Shown: positions 12,701-36,699 of the stretch, in pieces | How the letters are laid out: each line of letters begins with the position of its first letter | Position numbering within the stretch: the first letter of the stretch is position 1 | Origin: Anisakis pegreffii | Lineage: Eukaryota > Nematoda > Chromadorea > Rhabditida > Anisakidae | Direction: 5' to 3' | DNA: 64,000 bases | Assembly: GCA_035041965.1 (NCBI GenBank) | Contig: JAPYMA010000230.1 | Span: 124,001-188,000 of the forward strand | Made by a program: the position numbers and the translations under genes | Notes under the pieces: generated by a model | Databases searched by the model: none | Seen by the model: only the letters and a program-made list of their open reading frames with translations | What the model was told of the DNA's origin: nothing

Positions 12701-15700
12701 GAGAACGATATTCGCATGTATTAGCTATGAGAGTGACTACAACACGTCTGAAAAGAATGAGAATTCGTCTAAATCAGTTTGTAGTGAGGGTGTAAGAGAC
12801 AATAGCTTTTCATGCAGTCATAGTCGATTGCAGCAATGAGCAACGCAATAGTCTAGGATACTAATTTCTTTCACACCGCTGAGAAATTTTTGGACCGGTT
12901 TTCTGCTTGTACCCATAGTTTCCCATATCAAGGATGGAGGGGGTGACGGCGGCCTGCCAGATCATCAAAAGGGGTAATGGAGCACCGGAACGTGAGAACC
13001 ACTGATCTATTCACTGTAATCAGTGTTTCGTCAATTGCTCCATTGATGCAAACCTTCCTACGGATCAGTTGCGAAATTTGAATGCGCAATGACTAAAGGC
13101 AATCATTTACGCACTTCTTTAAAAGCGCTTTCGTGTTTTCAGCGACAACTTCGGTATAAATTTGATTCAGTTGGTTATATTTTTCCTGCACTTCCTTCAG
13201 TTCGTTCTCAAGTTTCTGGTTCTGCTTCGTTAACGTTGCCACTGAATCAGACATTTCAGCGTAGGTGAGTATTTGTTCATCATCCTGAAATATCCATCTT
13301 TCCGATTTTTATACCAGTCTTTTAACAACGATAACTGCAGCTGAGCTTAAACAAGCATGCTATAAACTTCAAAACAACAACAGTGCCGTATTGTATGACG
13401 AACACATCACTGTTATACATGAATCACACATTTGAGTGGTTAATTAAATATGCTGAATTGGAATCGCTCGCGAATTTTCAAAAAATTCACCGCAACGATT
13501 CGAATATGAAACCCATAATTCTGCTTATTTTGTGAGCATAAATAAAGTGATCACCATAATTTGTCGGCGCTCAGCGAGTGGTTGTAGTTTTTGAACGCGA
13601 ACTTCCAAATCCTTGGCTTTGATTTGAGTACTCTGTAATTCAGCAATCGACTGTTCAAGTTGAGTTCTTGCTTGCGCTTTCTGTTCTTCTAATTCTCTAA
13701 TCCTATAAAATTGTTTAAAAGATTGTTTAAATGAATGTCAGATTGAAAACTCGCAAGTGCTTAAAATATTGTGAAGAACGTCTGAAATTGACTCGATGTG
13801 ACATCTTAGCACTGTGTCGAGCTTTGATTCTTGTATATTGCAAGAACGGATAGGAAAAATGTTAAAATTGATAGTAATATGTAAGTATTAGGCTATGCAC
13901 CTCTCAATCAAGCTGTTGCTTCTTGATTTTTGTTCAGTTATTATTTGCTCTGAATCCAACAACCGTTTGGTCAATTCGTTCACCTGAATTGGCTCACTTT
14001 TTCCACTCATTCATAGAAAACACATTACATATTATGGAGGCACCAATAACGATTTCAGAACAATAATAACTGTAAAAAATACGTGAAGTGAATTGGATGA
14101 TCGATCAAGAAGCACATCAGATTCGCTCATTGAATTATGATAATTGCACTATCTCGATTACATGATCATTAAAAAATCATGTGATTTTTCCGTAAAACCA
14201 CGATCTTTTTGATCAGTTGTCTTCACAGTAGAGCAGCTGTTCAAAAATCGTCCGTATCCGTCAGCAAAGCACGAATTGAAATTTTCTATAGTGTGGGTGA
14301 TTTGCTGACAAACACACCTTTTCGCACATATACGTTTGCTCCTTACTCAAATTCCTCAGAATTATCAATTCCTCTTCTTTTGCGTTGCATCGCCTTTCGC
14401 TTTTTGACAGTTCGTCAAGTGCTTCGTTTAGTTCTCTGTAAGACTGCTGGTTAATTTCCCTTTTAAGAAGTTTATAAGAAGCAGTGTTAAATTTTATATT
14501 GATTACTAGATTAAGAAAACTGAGTATCGTTTATTATTGCACAATTGCACTAGCATAATGTGTAGAAATATGCATAGCATTCTCGAGCATGTTCATTTTA
14601 GAACAAGAACGGGAGGCAAAAACTGAGATATCGAATGCACTGGTTTAAAATGAGAATTGCTTATAGAGAAAGCATGGTTTTCTCGTGATGAACGCATTTT
14701 TCAACCGCAATGAGGACCGTTTCCGAGCACTAAACTCACTTATTTTTCATTTCCATCTTATCGTTAAGCATCCTTATATCTGAACGTTGTTGTTCAATGA
14801 TTGTGTCTTTTGCTGTTGAAATACGTGCCAAATCAACAAACTGTTGCTCCAGTGGTGTGATTTTCTGATCGTCCAGTTGAGTCGTTGAAGGCTGATTCGA
14901 CTGTTTTTGCTGGAAAGTGCGAGTTTTTATCGCGTGCCTATGATTGTCTCATTTCAACAGCCTAACATATGCATGGCTGTTATTATATCTCAAAAGTAGG
15001 TCCTTATTTACGACGATATCTTTCCACTGATTACTGAAGCCTATATAAATGCTTGTGTGGTCAAAAATTCAAAATCCTTGAAGCAAATATCGTATGAATA
15101 CGATTTGGATATTTTCAAGAGTGGTTCAGGATCAAGCTATATGCTATAGAACATCTCAATGAAAGCTCACTGATTTCCTCGATTAATGATCGCAAGTTGA
15201 AACGAATCATTTGGTTTGATTGATTGTACTGCAATAAATGGAAGCTGATATGCACTGTACTGTAACAAAAGAATGAAAAGGGAACAAGGATGAACCGTAA
15301 TATTGGATAGAAGTTGTTTCATATTCTCTGTTCGATTATCAGATGTTTCTTTTGCAGTGCCATTCAGCGCTACCGGTTTTCTTGGCATCAACTCTCGCTC
15401 TAACGGACTGTAGTCTGAAACTATGGAAAATGATGATAGCACCTGGTTAATTTTATAGCAAATATCAAGATCGAGAAGTAGACGTATTGAGAGGTGCTTT
15501 GACTGATTAGTTTACATCAAAATAGTGTTTTTTTGCATTATAAGGGCACACTATATTTTTGGAACTTTCCATTTCTATGTTCATATCTTTCAACTAATTT
15601 GTTATAGGGATCGGGGGATTTCGCGGAACCGTCCCCGATTCTCCGTCGCCGACTTTTTTCGAGCTGACTGCGTTTTCGAGGTCTACGATTGTAAAATTTC

Positions 15701-18565
15701 GTCCTCAATTTTCTTCACCTCCAAATTTTCCAGAACTGTCGAAGATTCCCGTTCCCCGACAGTCTCCTTGAATTCCCTCTAATTTTCTCAGAGAATTGAT
15801 ACAATCAGATCAAAGCATCAAAAAAAACGTAAATCCGGAGCGATTTTATCAGCAATGTTCGCATCAGTTATTGGACCCCATATGCTAACTGTGTTCAGTT
15901 CAACTTCTTGGGATACTGTGGTCATGATACATAAATTTTTTGTTGGTGTATGCTGAGGTTGGGGGATATTTGCACACCGACATTTCAACAGGAACAAAAA
16001 GGGGAAGTTTTAATCGTGAAGACCGCGGCGTGGAAGTATTTTCGTTGATCAGAGGAAACAGAAAAAAAGGAAACAGGAAACTGGATTAGTTTGATATATG
16101 GAAATTCAATGTTTTTTCATAAGAAAATGTTGTTTGAAAGGTCTTGCTGACTCCAATTCAAAAGTTTAGTTTTCAGGGAAGATTCAGAGATGGGAGACGG
16201 TAATCAGATTGAGTTTTTTCTTCGAAATTCCCCGTCTCCGAATTTTTTCGAGCCGACCGTATGTTCAGGTTTGCCGACTCTTTTTCCATTCTCGTAACAC
16301 AACATTTTCAACAATCATCAATATTCTTGCACTCAATATCTACTTGTGTATCGCAAAAGCAGAGTGCATTCATACTAACCAAACAATGGATTGCATTTTC
16401 CAAAGAGACGCTGTACAGCGTTAACGGATCTTTCAAACTGCCGCGATGCATTTGCATAACTGCCGAATGGAAAGTCTGATCGACACCCTGAATACCACTT
16501 CCTCACTTAATGTTCTCGGTGGAGTTACCAAATGAGGAAGGCTACACACATTAAAAAAGCGTACGCCAGGCTACTCAAGTTTTCCATCGATTGTTGATGC
16601 TTTCTATCGAATAACACTTCAAGCATATTTTTCGAACAATCGTCTTCAACAGAAACTCGCATAAATTATTAGATAACTGGGCAAAACGCAAATTCTTGCT
16701 CGTGAACTGATATTGTGTTTTCTACATGACTTCTCACGTAGAATACTTCTCGTTTTAGTTGTATATTAAAGCAGCACACCTAGATTTGCAAAATATTTAC
16801 GATCCTTCCATCCATCAGCAGGTGCAATAAGTTTTTTACCATCAAATTTGACGCTTGATTTGCATTCACCCCTAAAGTAAAGTCCCGAAGCACCGGGTAC
16901 AGCTGACTGCAATGCACTGAATAGAAGATTGCCATCATCGTCGAGCTCTATCTCAATCGGTTCAACGTAAACCGTAATCACTCTTCTTTGTCCTGAACAG
17001 TAAATGACATTAATCATCAATTCCGGTCAGATCATCGTATTTTAATTGAGGTGCAAGGCGTGGTTACGTATCAACAGATAAGGCGATGCAGGTGTTTCGT
17101 GCTTTTTGAGTGTGTCTTATTCGTTTCATTTGTTCCATTCTGCACGTGTGCTATCGCTCGCTGATTTTTTACAAAGTGAACTCAAAGTGCTCTCCTTATT
17201 CTGTACCAAACCTACGAACGACTGATAAGAGAGTGAGAAGTATTTCAAATAACCACGTACAAAATATTGCACTGTGCTTATAGCAGCTGAATGAAGCTGA
17301 ATTTTTTTCTCACTTTTCACTAGTAGTACATGTTTGTGGTGCTCAACTATTCACATAACTTACAGCTGTATAAACACTCCAATATGCATTCATTTATGAC
17401 AGTTCAATGTTCATTACTTCAAATGAATAGCAATGAATACTAGACGAATGAAGAATCAGTGCTCATTATTATTGTTTGATGATGTTCAGCTTCGAAATTT
17501 TACATAAGTGTTTGCATGCAGTACAGCAATCAGTCAATTGATTCAAAAACTATACAGCTGAATGATTACATCGTTTTTGTTTTCATGGAGTTGGAATGAA
17601 TGAAGCATTTGCGATTTACTAGGAACATTATAGTAAGCATTCAAACAGATAGCAATGGCTGTTACCATCTCTCTTAAGTGACTCTTCAAAAACAAAATAA
17701 CATGATCAATTTTACTCATTATGCTCTGTGTGCTCCGAAGAAATTCAATGCAAAGCTCACTCTATTGACCCAAAAATATTGCTCACTGTCAAAAAAGATT
17801 AACGTGGATGTGCTTTTGGATTGTTTTCTGGTTTTTGAATGATTTTGATGTGTTAAGCGTTAAGCATTGATGGCCGCTTCACGACCAGAAAACCGTGCGA
17901 TCATTTGCTCACAATATCAGTGTGGTCCATTAAATGTACATCTTAACGAAAAATCAATAATTTGTCAACAATTATTTATCTTCAAGAGAACAGTTTTACG
18001 AATGAAAACATCCATTCTTTTCCTTCGTTAAACTAATCCTCAAAGCTAACCATTTAATAGAGCATTTTGAGCCGCAATTTTTGCTCTAGAAAACAGAATA
18101 CGAAGTCGTATAACGAGAAAAATGCGCTTGAAAAGACGATTTTCTTTAGAAAGATGTGATTGGTTTGATATAGCTTCTTTATAAATTGAGTAAGTACATT
18201 TTGAGATGATAATTTCTAGGGCCAAAATTGTCTTTTTTCGAATATTGAACAGTGAAAATGTTGACAGTTTTTGAAGAGGCGCTTCGCCCACGGATTTCAA
18301 ATTGCATCAGTTTGATGGGAGACAGGATGTTTGCTTCAGGTAATTAATATCCGCACCATCACGAATTTTAGTAATAATAAACTGAGCACAAAAAGTACTG
18401 GACTACTGTAGCACTGTTTCATAGCTCAACGCATTTTATCGCTTAAACAGCGTTGAAACACTGTGCGCGTCTACTCGCCAATCATCGAGAATTCGTTCAG
18501 TTGTATGTTGTCGAAATAACTCAAACGATCAATAAAAACGTACCATTTTCAGTTTTATCACCCAT
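6782..18565 (-). CDS. TDP-43-type N-terminal domain protein with long coiled coil, no RRM
   Basis: Twelve exons on the minus strand (listed 5' to 3'): 18544-18565, 16780-16992, 15296-15414, 14740-14909, 14318-14435, 13901-13983, 13555-13702, 13115-13284, 12028-12130, 11644-11747, 11476-11536, 6782-6931. Together 1461 nt, 486 residues, phases all consistent. The start MGDKTENG ends in a strong G|GTACGT donor and joins exactly to the next exon. Residues about 9-78 match the TDP-43 N-terminal (DIX-like) domain: the pattern EPIEI..DDG..L.S....PGA.GL..R followed by L.AP..GW....Y..N is plain. From about residue 130 the rest is heptad-rich (LEEQKAQARTQLEQSIAELQ, LKEAQRRVAELNSL), predicted as a parallel coiled coil. 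No RNA-recognition motif or glycine-rich tail is present, so this is not a TARDBP ortholog. TDP-43 NTDs polymerise head-to-tail, so a self-assembling scaffold is a reasonable inference. The last intron is 4.5 kb. The intron at 12131-13114 carries a transposon. Confidence 0.8.
12203..13004. mobile_element. Non-autonomous TIR element, family A copy 1
   Basis: Bounded by perfect 12-bp terminal inverted repeats CAGTGGTTCTCA and TGAGAACCACTG. It lies entirely inside an intron of the TDP-43-NTD gene. Flanking octamers CTTTATTT and ATCTATTC agree at 5 of 8 positions, compatible with a decayed 8-bp target duplication of hAT type. There is no transposase coding. A truncated relative lies at 24592-25224, and end fragments of the same family lie near 63.6-63.8 kb. 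Confidence 0.75.
15605..15785. repeat. Dispersed repeat, family B copy
   Basis: A locally GC-rich block (CCGTCCCCGATTCTCCGTCG, TTTTTTCGAGC) that recurs inverted at 50785-50900 and in part at 16190-16275. Two copies lie in an intron of the TDP-43-NTD gene. No coding is recognised; it is probably a fragment of a mobile element. Confidence 0.5.
16190..16275. repeat. Partial copy of dispersed repeat family B
   Basis: Contains CCCCGTCTCCGAATTTTTTC and GAGCCGACCG, matching the core of the 15.6-kb copy in the same orientation. Confidence 0.4.
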
Positions 18566-20751
18566 TTACAACGAATTAGTGCGTCGGCGTATGATAGTGT
18601 AGGAATATTGACGAAGAGAAGAAATGAAGTGTTGAATCAAAGATTATTATTACAGAAAGACTGGAAGGTAATAAATAAATTTACAAGCGTTCCTGAAACA
18701 AAAAAGATATTTCAGTACGTGCTTCGAAATTGAAACTGATGAACTTTTGGTAAATTGTATAGTGAATAAACAGTTCCAATGAGTAGAGTTAAGGGTGACG
18801 TGGAATGACAAACAAGACAAGCAACGGCAAGCGAATGCGTACCGCCGATCTGTGCATCGAATATTTTGTTGAATGTGTGCGCGTTATTGGATAATAAATG
18901 TTAACGTTCGATCATTTAGACGGCGGCTGTCTCTAAATGATTCGCACGTGCACGAAATAAACACTTCGAAAGAAAAAACGTTTCAATCGCAACCATCTCT
19001 TTGGCGAGCATTGGATCGTGATGGTTCATTCCTTATTTCTGCGTGTGTCTTATTGGAGTGTTTCCTTTTGTGCAAACGGGCTAATAATGCCAGACGAGAA
19101 GAGAAACCATCAGAAATTACTACAACATTATCATTCGAACAAAACACCACTCATTGGGTACTTGGTTTAGTAACGTTCACTGCCAGTTCTTTGCACTTCA
19201 GAACTCAGGTGGACTCAGCTTTGTAAGATAACTAATTCATTCTTATGCAATACTCCAGTATTTCAAACAGCAATATAGGGAGTGTAATTTAGCAGCCCAG
19301 AATAGATCAGTGAAATTGAGTATGTTTAATGCCAGCTGTCGGGCACATTGAAGTTGAAAATGCATCACCAGTGGCTGCAGTCCACCCCTGACAGATTTTC
19401 TTTTGCAAATTGACATTTTTGCACATTAATTGTTTCAGTTATGCAGCAATATGACCAGAAATCAATTTCTATCATTCAGTGTTCATTCATTTTCAACTAA
19501 CAATGATGTAGTGTAATGGTTATTCAAGATCGCGTTTTGACGACGGTAAGATACGCCCTAATAGTTTTCCATTTCATATTCGTCTTGTTCTAAACTGGAT
19601 AGACCATCAACAAGACATCACCTAGGATACAACAGCAATTGCTTGGCAATCTTCCCGATTGCTTCTTTAATTGTTGCGGTTGTCTCGATTCGATGTTATT
19701 GTGGTTCATTTACAGTTATTGAAACAACCATTTGTTCGAAAGAGGATAGTTCCAGTCAACTTCCGAACTATTTTTCTTTATTCAGTGCTGGTATCGTTAC
19801 GAGTTCGCCTCTCGCAATCAGCAATATCAGGTCAAATCCACAAGATAAACACCAGTTCCCTTGAAACAAAAACAAACGCACAAAGACACTTAAACGAACG
19901 ACAAACAGATTTTTGAAACCTGAGGAAAGTTTTGAATTCTAGTGAACTCGACGGCTTTTGCCCGTCTTGACATATTTTTGAGCAAGATATTAACTCCATT
20001 TTGATGGCCAGCAGGAATAAAATCCGAAGAATACGTTACGTTGATTACCAATAAACATTCTGAGCTGATAGCGGATTTTGAATTGGCAGTTTTGGTTATG
20101 ATCTGTCTTGACTGGTCTATCGTCTTGAGTGACGACGCAGATTTTGAACACCGGCTGAACCGTTTCCTTTTCCCTACAGAGAAAGAGGTGTGCTGCTGTA
20201 GAATCATACACATGGTTGGTGAAAACCATGCGCTCTAAAGTAATGCATTCTGACGCATAAACCCTTCTATTCTGAGGGTTCATTCGTTCCGCTAATTCGC
20301 AAATTCAAGCCTGATGTGAGAGGGTTCGATGGTTGATGATATTCTGATACGACAAGAATACACAACACAAGTATTATGCCTCCACCTTACTGGAATTCTC
20401 TCATTGGAAAATCAGCAGTATCATTTGAGAATCACATTCTATGAATTTATCCAACCCCTTTCAGTATCAACAACATTCACCACTTGTATCAATAACAGTA
20501 TCAATAACATTATTCATCAATAACATTGTCCACTCATGAGCAGGAATTTTTCTGTGGTGCTCTTTTCATTACGTTATCAGCTTAAAGCCTTCTATGTATA
20601 GGAAACTTGCACAACATAAAAGTTTCTTGGTAAAACAGATTATTGCTTGGAACAAGATGATTTCATTCTTCGAGACATAAAAACGAATTTACTGCGTAAA
20701 AATATCTGAAAGCTTTATGATACCGTTCGACTAGTCACTAAACAATTTCAT
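18566..20751. other. Intergenic between the coiled-coil gene and pgp
   Basis: Holds two moderately long open frames, 18873-19226 (+, 117 codons) and 19990-20283 (-, 97 codons), with no family similarity I can recognise and no supporting splice partners. This stretch contains the 5' flank of the TDP-43-NTD gene and the 3' flank of pgp. No polyadenylation signal of AATAAA type was seen directly behind the pgp stop. Confidence 0.4.
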
Positions 20752-33162
<12,411 letters not shown>

Positions 33163-33513
33163 AATAAATTTTAGATTCTAACTTTTGGTCTCACAGATTG
33201 GATTGTGGAACCAAAATAATACTGGAAATAGGTGGCTGAAATCTAAGTTTATTTAAGTTTAAGCTTGAATAACCTTTCATTTGCCTCTACCGCAGTTCAA
33301 CCATTTAATAGCCACATACATCAGACGTTCAGCTCACTTTGGAGAGCCGTTTCAAGCCTATTGCGGCATTAAATTGCGAGTCTAACGATAAGCATGATCG
33401 TTTTTTTTTTGAATAAGATCTTGCAGAGGAGGGAGATCTATGAGAAAAAGGACAAGTTTCACTCCAATGCTTTAATTCAGAGGAGGAACTGTTTAGGAAA
33501 AGAGTGAAAGAAA

Positions 33514-33603
33514 TGGGCAATTCGAAACAATTTGCACTATGAAGATTTTTGAATAGTGTTTCCTCAATCGCTATTGAACAGTGAAACGTTGTTACCGAAT
33601 AAC
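33514..33603. repeat. 90-bp direct repeat, left copy
   Basis: Nearly identical to 38117-38206 in the same orientation (TGGGCAA..CGAAACAATTTGCA through ACCGAATAAC). The pair brackets the 4.5-kb repeat block that holds the inverted repeat and the minisatellite. Origin unknown. Confidence 0.8.
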
Positions 33604-33882
33604 AACACTTAAAGTGATCGAAAGTCTGATCGAATGGACTGCAAATGAATAATCAAAAACAATGATCACTTACCAAGGCAGAACTGATATTTAACGATGA
33701 TGTTTGCATTTGGGAATTTTTGCAGCGCTTTAAGTGCCTATATTCTTTATGACTGCTTTTGTTTGAACAGTTATGTTATCAGTTGTCGAAAAAAAGATGA
33801 TATGCAAGCATTTTTACCCAGCTAGTGTACTTAAGCCGTTCAGTATACCTACATGTCAGATCGCTGTATTATGTTGATTGAG

Positions 33883-34436
33883 AAAGAATGTTATATGTAG
33901 CTAGGAAAGGAAAATTTTGATTGCATGGAATGTAAATCGTTATCGCTAATTGATTATTGAATTACAGACAAATGATTTTATGGCTCATGCTTGTGCAGTT
34001 GTCAACATGAATGACGAAACCTATAAATGTTTTTGTTTTTCTAAACTGAATAGTGATACATCGCAATTATCGGCAAATTAAGGATACAGTCGTTGACAGC
34101 TTGTGGGTTTAATTATTTCGAGAATAATTTCAGTACTGAGCCATAGAAACTTGCGAAAATTTCTTGGGGATGCGGTAAAAGACAAGGAAGTCATTCATCT
34201 CGTTAAAAAATAAGATCACTTGACTAACGTTGAAGCTCAATTAAGTTTATACTCAATCGAGTTTCAACGCTAGTCAAGTGTAAGAAGTGTAAGTAACACT
34301 TCTTACATTCATGTTGACAACTGCACAAGTATGAGCCATAAAATCATTTGTCTGTAATTCAATAATCAATTAGCGATAACGATTTACATTCCATGCAATC
34401 AAAATTTTCCTTTCCTATCTACATATAACATTCTTT
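33883..34436. repeat. Long inverted repeat (131-bp arms) with nested smaller hairpins
   Basis: Arms 33883-34013 and 34306-34436 are reverse complements with about two mismatches. The 292-bp spacer contains a second inverted pair, 34217-34238 and 34259-34280 (20 of 22 matches), then a third, TAAGAAGTGT at 34281-34290 and ACACTTCTTA at 34296-34305, which abuts the right arm. There is no coding. It looks like a foldback element or cruciform-forming locus. Confidence 0.85.
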
Positions 34437-34437
34437 G

Positions 34438-34512
34438 TGTGGAAAGCGTTTTCATATCGATGAACGATATGAACTTGTGTGGAAAGCGCTTTCATATCGA
34501 TGAACGATATAC
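34438..34512. repeat. Two-copy tandem duplication, about 40 bp
   Basis: TGTGTGGAAAGCG followed by TTCATATCGATGAACGATAT occurs twice in tandem immediately beside the right arm of the inverted repeat, with one base change. Confidence 0.7.
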
Positions 34513-34738
34513 AGAGTGGAATTGTTAACTTTTTTGATGACCTGCTTAGTAACTTGCAAAAAACATCGCTTTGTTAACAAAATTCAAGTGTCTCCATAAT
34601 GCATATAAATGATTAACTTGGAATGTTGTACAAACGATTTGAAGCTTACTGATACTCATTTTATGTTGCTGAACATTAATTTTGCCTTTAACCTCAACCT
34701 TTTTAGTTTACAACCTTCCAGGATCATTCTCTCAAATG

Positions 34739-36675
34739 GTTATGCAGAAACTACATGTTATGCAGAAACTACATGCAGAAACTACATGTTATGCACAAAC
34801 TACATATTATGCAGAAACTACATGCAGAAACTACATGTTATGCACAAACTACATATTATGCAGAAACTACATGCAGAAACTACATGTTATGCACAAACTA
34901 CATATTATGCAGAAACTACATGCAGAAACTACATGTTATGCACAAACTACATATTATGCAGAAACTACATGCAGAAACTACATGTTATACACAAACTACA
35001 TATTATGCAGAAACTACATGCAGAAACTACATGTTATGCACAAACTACATGTTATGCAGAAACTACATGTTATGCACAAACTACATGTTATGCACAAACT
35101 ACATGTTATGCAGAAACTACATGCAGAAACTACATGTTATGCACAAACTACATATTATGCAGAAACTACATGTTATGCACAAACTACATGTTATGCACAA
35201 ACTACATGTTATGCAGAAACTACATGTTATGCACAAACTGCATATTATGCAGAAACTACATGCAGAAACTACATGTTATGCACAAACTACATGTTATGCA
35301 GAAACTACATGCAGAAACTACATGTTATGCACAAACTACATGTTATGCAGAAACTACATGCAGAAACTACATGTTATGCACAAACTACATATTATGCAGA
35401 AACTACATGTTATGCACAAACTACATGTTATGCACAAACTAGATGTTATGCAGAAACTACATGTTATGCACAAACTACATATTATGCAGAAACTACATGC
35501 AGAAACTACATGTTATGCACAAACTACATGTTATGCAGAAACTACATGCAGAAACTACATGTTATGCACAAACTACATGTTATGCAGAAACTACATGCAG
35601 AAACTACATGTTATGCACAAACTACATGTTATGCAGAAACTACATGCAGAAACTACATGTTATGCACAAACTACATGTTATGCAGAAACTACATGCAGAG
35701 ACTACATGTTATGCACAAACTACATATTATGCAGAAACTACATGTTATGCACAAACTACATGTTATGCACAAACTACATGTTATGCAGAAACTACATGTT
35801 ATGCACAAACTACATATTATGCAGAAACTACATGCAGAAACTACATGTTATGCACAAACTACATGTTATGCAGAAACTACATGCAGAAACTACATGTTAT
35901 GCACAAACTACATATTATACAGAAACTACATGCAGAAACTACATGTTATGCACAAACTACATGTTATGCAGAAACTACATGCAGAAACTACACGTTATGC
36001 ACAAACTACATGTTATGCAGAAACTACATGCAGAAACTACATGTTATGCACAAACTACATGTTATGCAGAAACTACATGCAGAAACTACATGTTATGCAC
36101 AAACTACATATTATGCAGAAACTACATGTTATGCACAAACTACATGTTATGCAGAAACTACATGCAGAAACTACATGTTATGCACAAACTACATGTTATG
36201 CAGAAACTACATGCAGAAACTACATGTTATGCACAAACTACATCTTATGCAGAAACTACATGTTATGCACAAACTACATGTTATGCAGAAACTACATGCA
36301 GAAACTACATGTTATGCACAAATTACATGTTATGCAGAAACTACATGCAGAAACTACATGTTATGCACAAACTACATGTTATGCAGAAACTACATGCAGA
36401 AACTACATGTTATGCACAAACTACATGTTATGCAGAAACTACATGCAGAAACTACATGTTATGCACAAACTACATGTTATGCAGAAACTACATGCAGAAA
36501 CTACATGTTATGCACAAACTACATGTTATGCAGAAACTACATGTTATGCACAAACTACATATTATGCAGAAACTACATGCAGAAACTACATGTTATGCAC
36601 AAACTACATGTTATGCAGAAACTACATGTTATGCAGAAACTACATGCAGAAACTACATGTTATGCACAAACTACA
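34739..36675. repeat. 1.9-kb minisatellite built from 18-bp and 13-bp modules
   Basis: Modules are ATGTTATGCACAAACTAC (18 bp), ATRTTATGCAGAAACTAC (18 bp) and ATGCAGAAACTAC (13 bp). The commonest higher-order unit is 18+18+13 = 49 bp, which is 1 modulo 3, so the same DNA passes through all three forward frames. No module contains a forward stop in any frame, giving overlapping open frames of 672 (34682-36700), 680 (34755-36797) and 277 plus 424 codons. The third frame is broken only by a C-to-G change making TAG near 35440. I regard the open frames as a by-product of the repeat, not as genes. Confidence 0.95.
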
Positions 36676-36699
36676 CGAACTGGAGCTTTCAGTTCTTTG

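Noticed and set aside
18873..19226. 117-codon plus-strand open frame between the coiled-coil gene and pgp
   Set aside because: No family similarity, uneven composition, no splice partners; length is within chance for a 64-kb window.
19990..20283. 97-codon minus-strand open frame
   Set aside because: Somewhat protein-like but overlapping another open frame of similar length on the same strand, with no recognised motif and no supporting exons.
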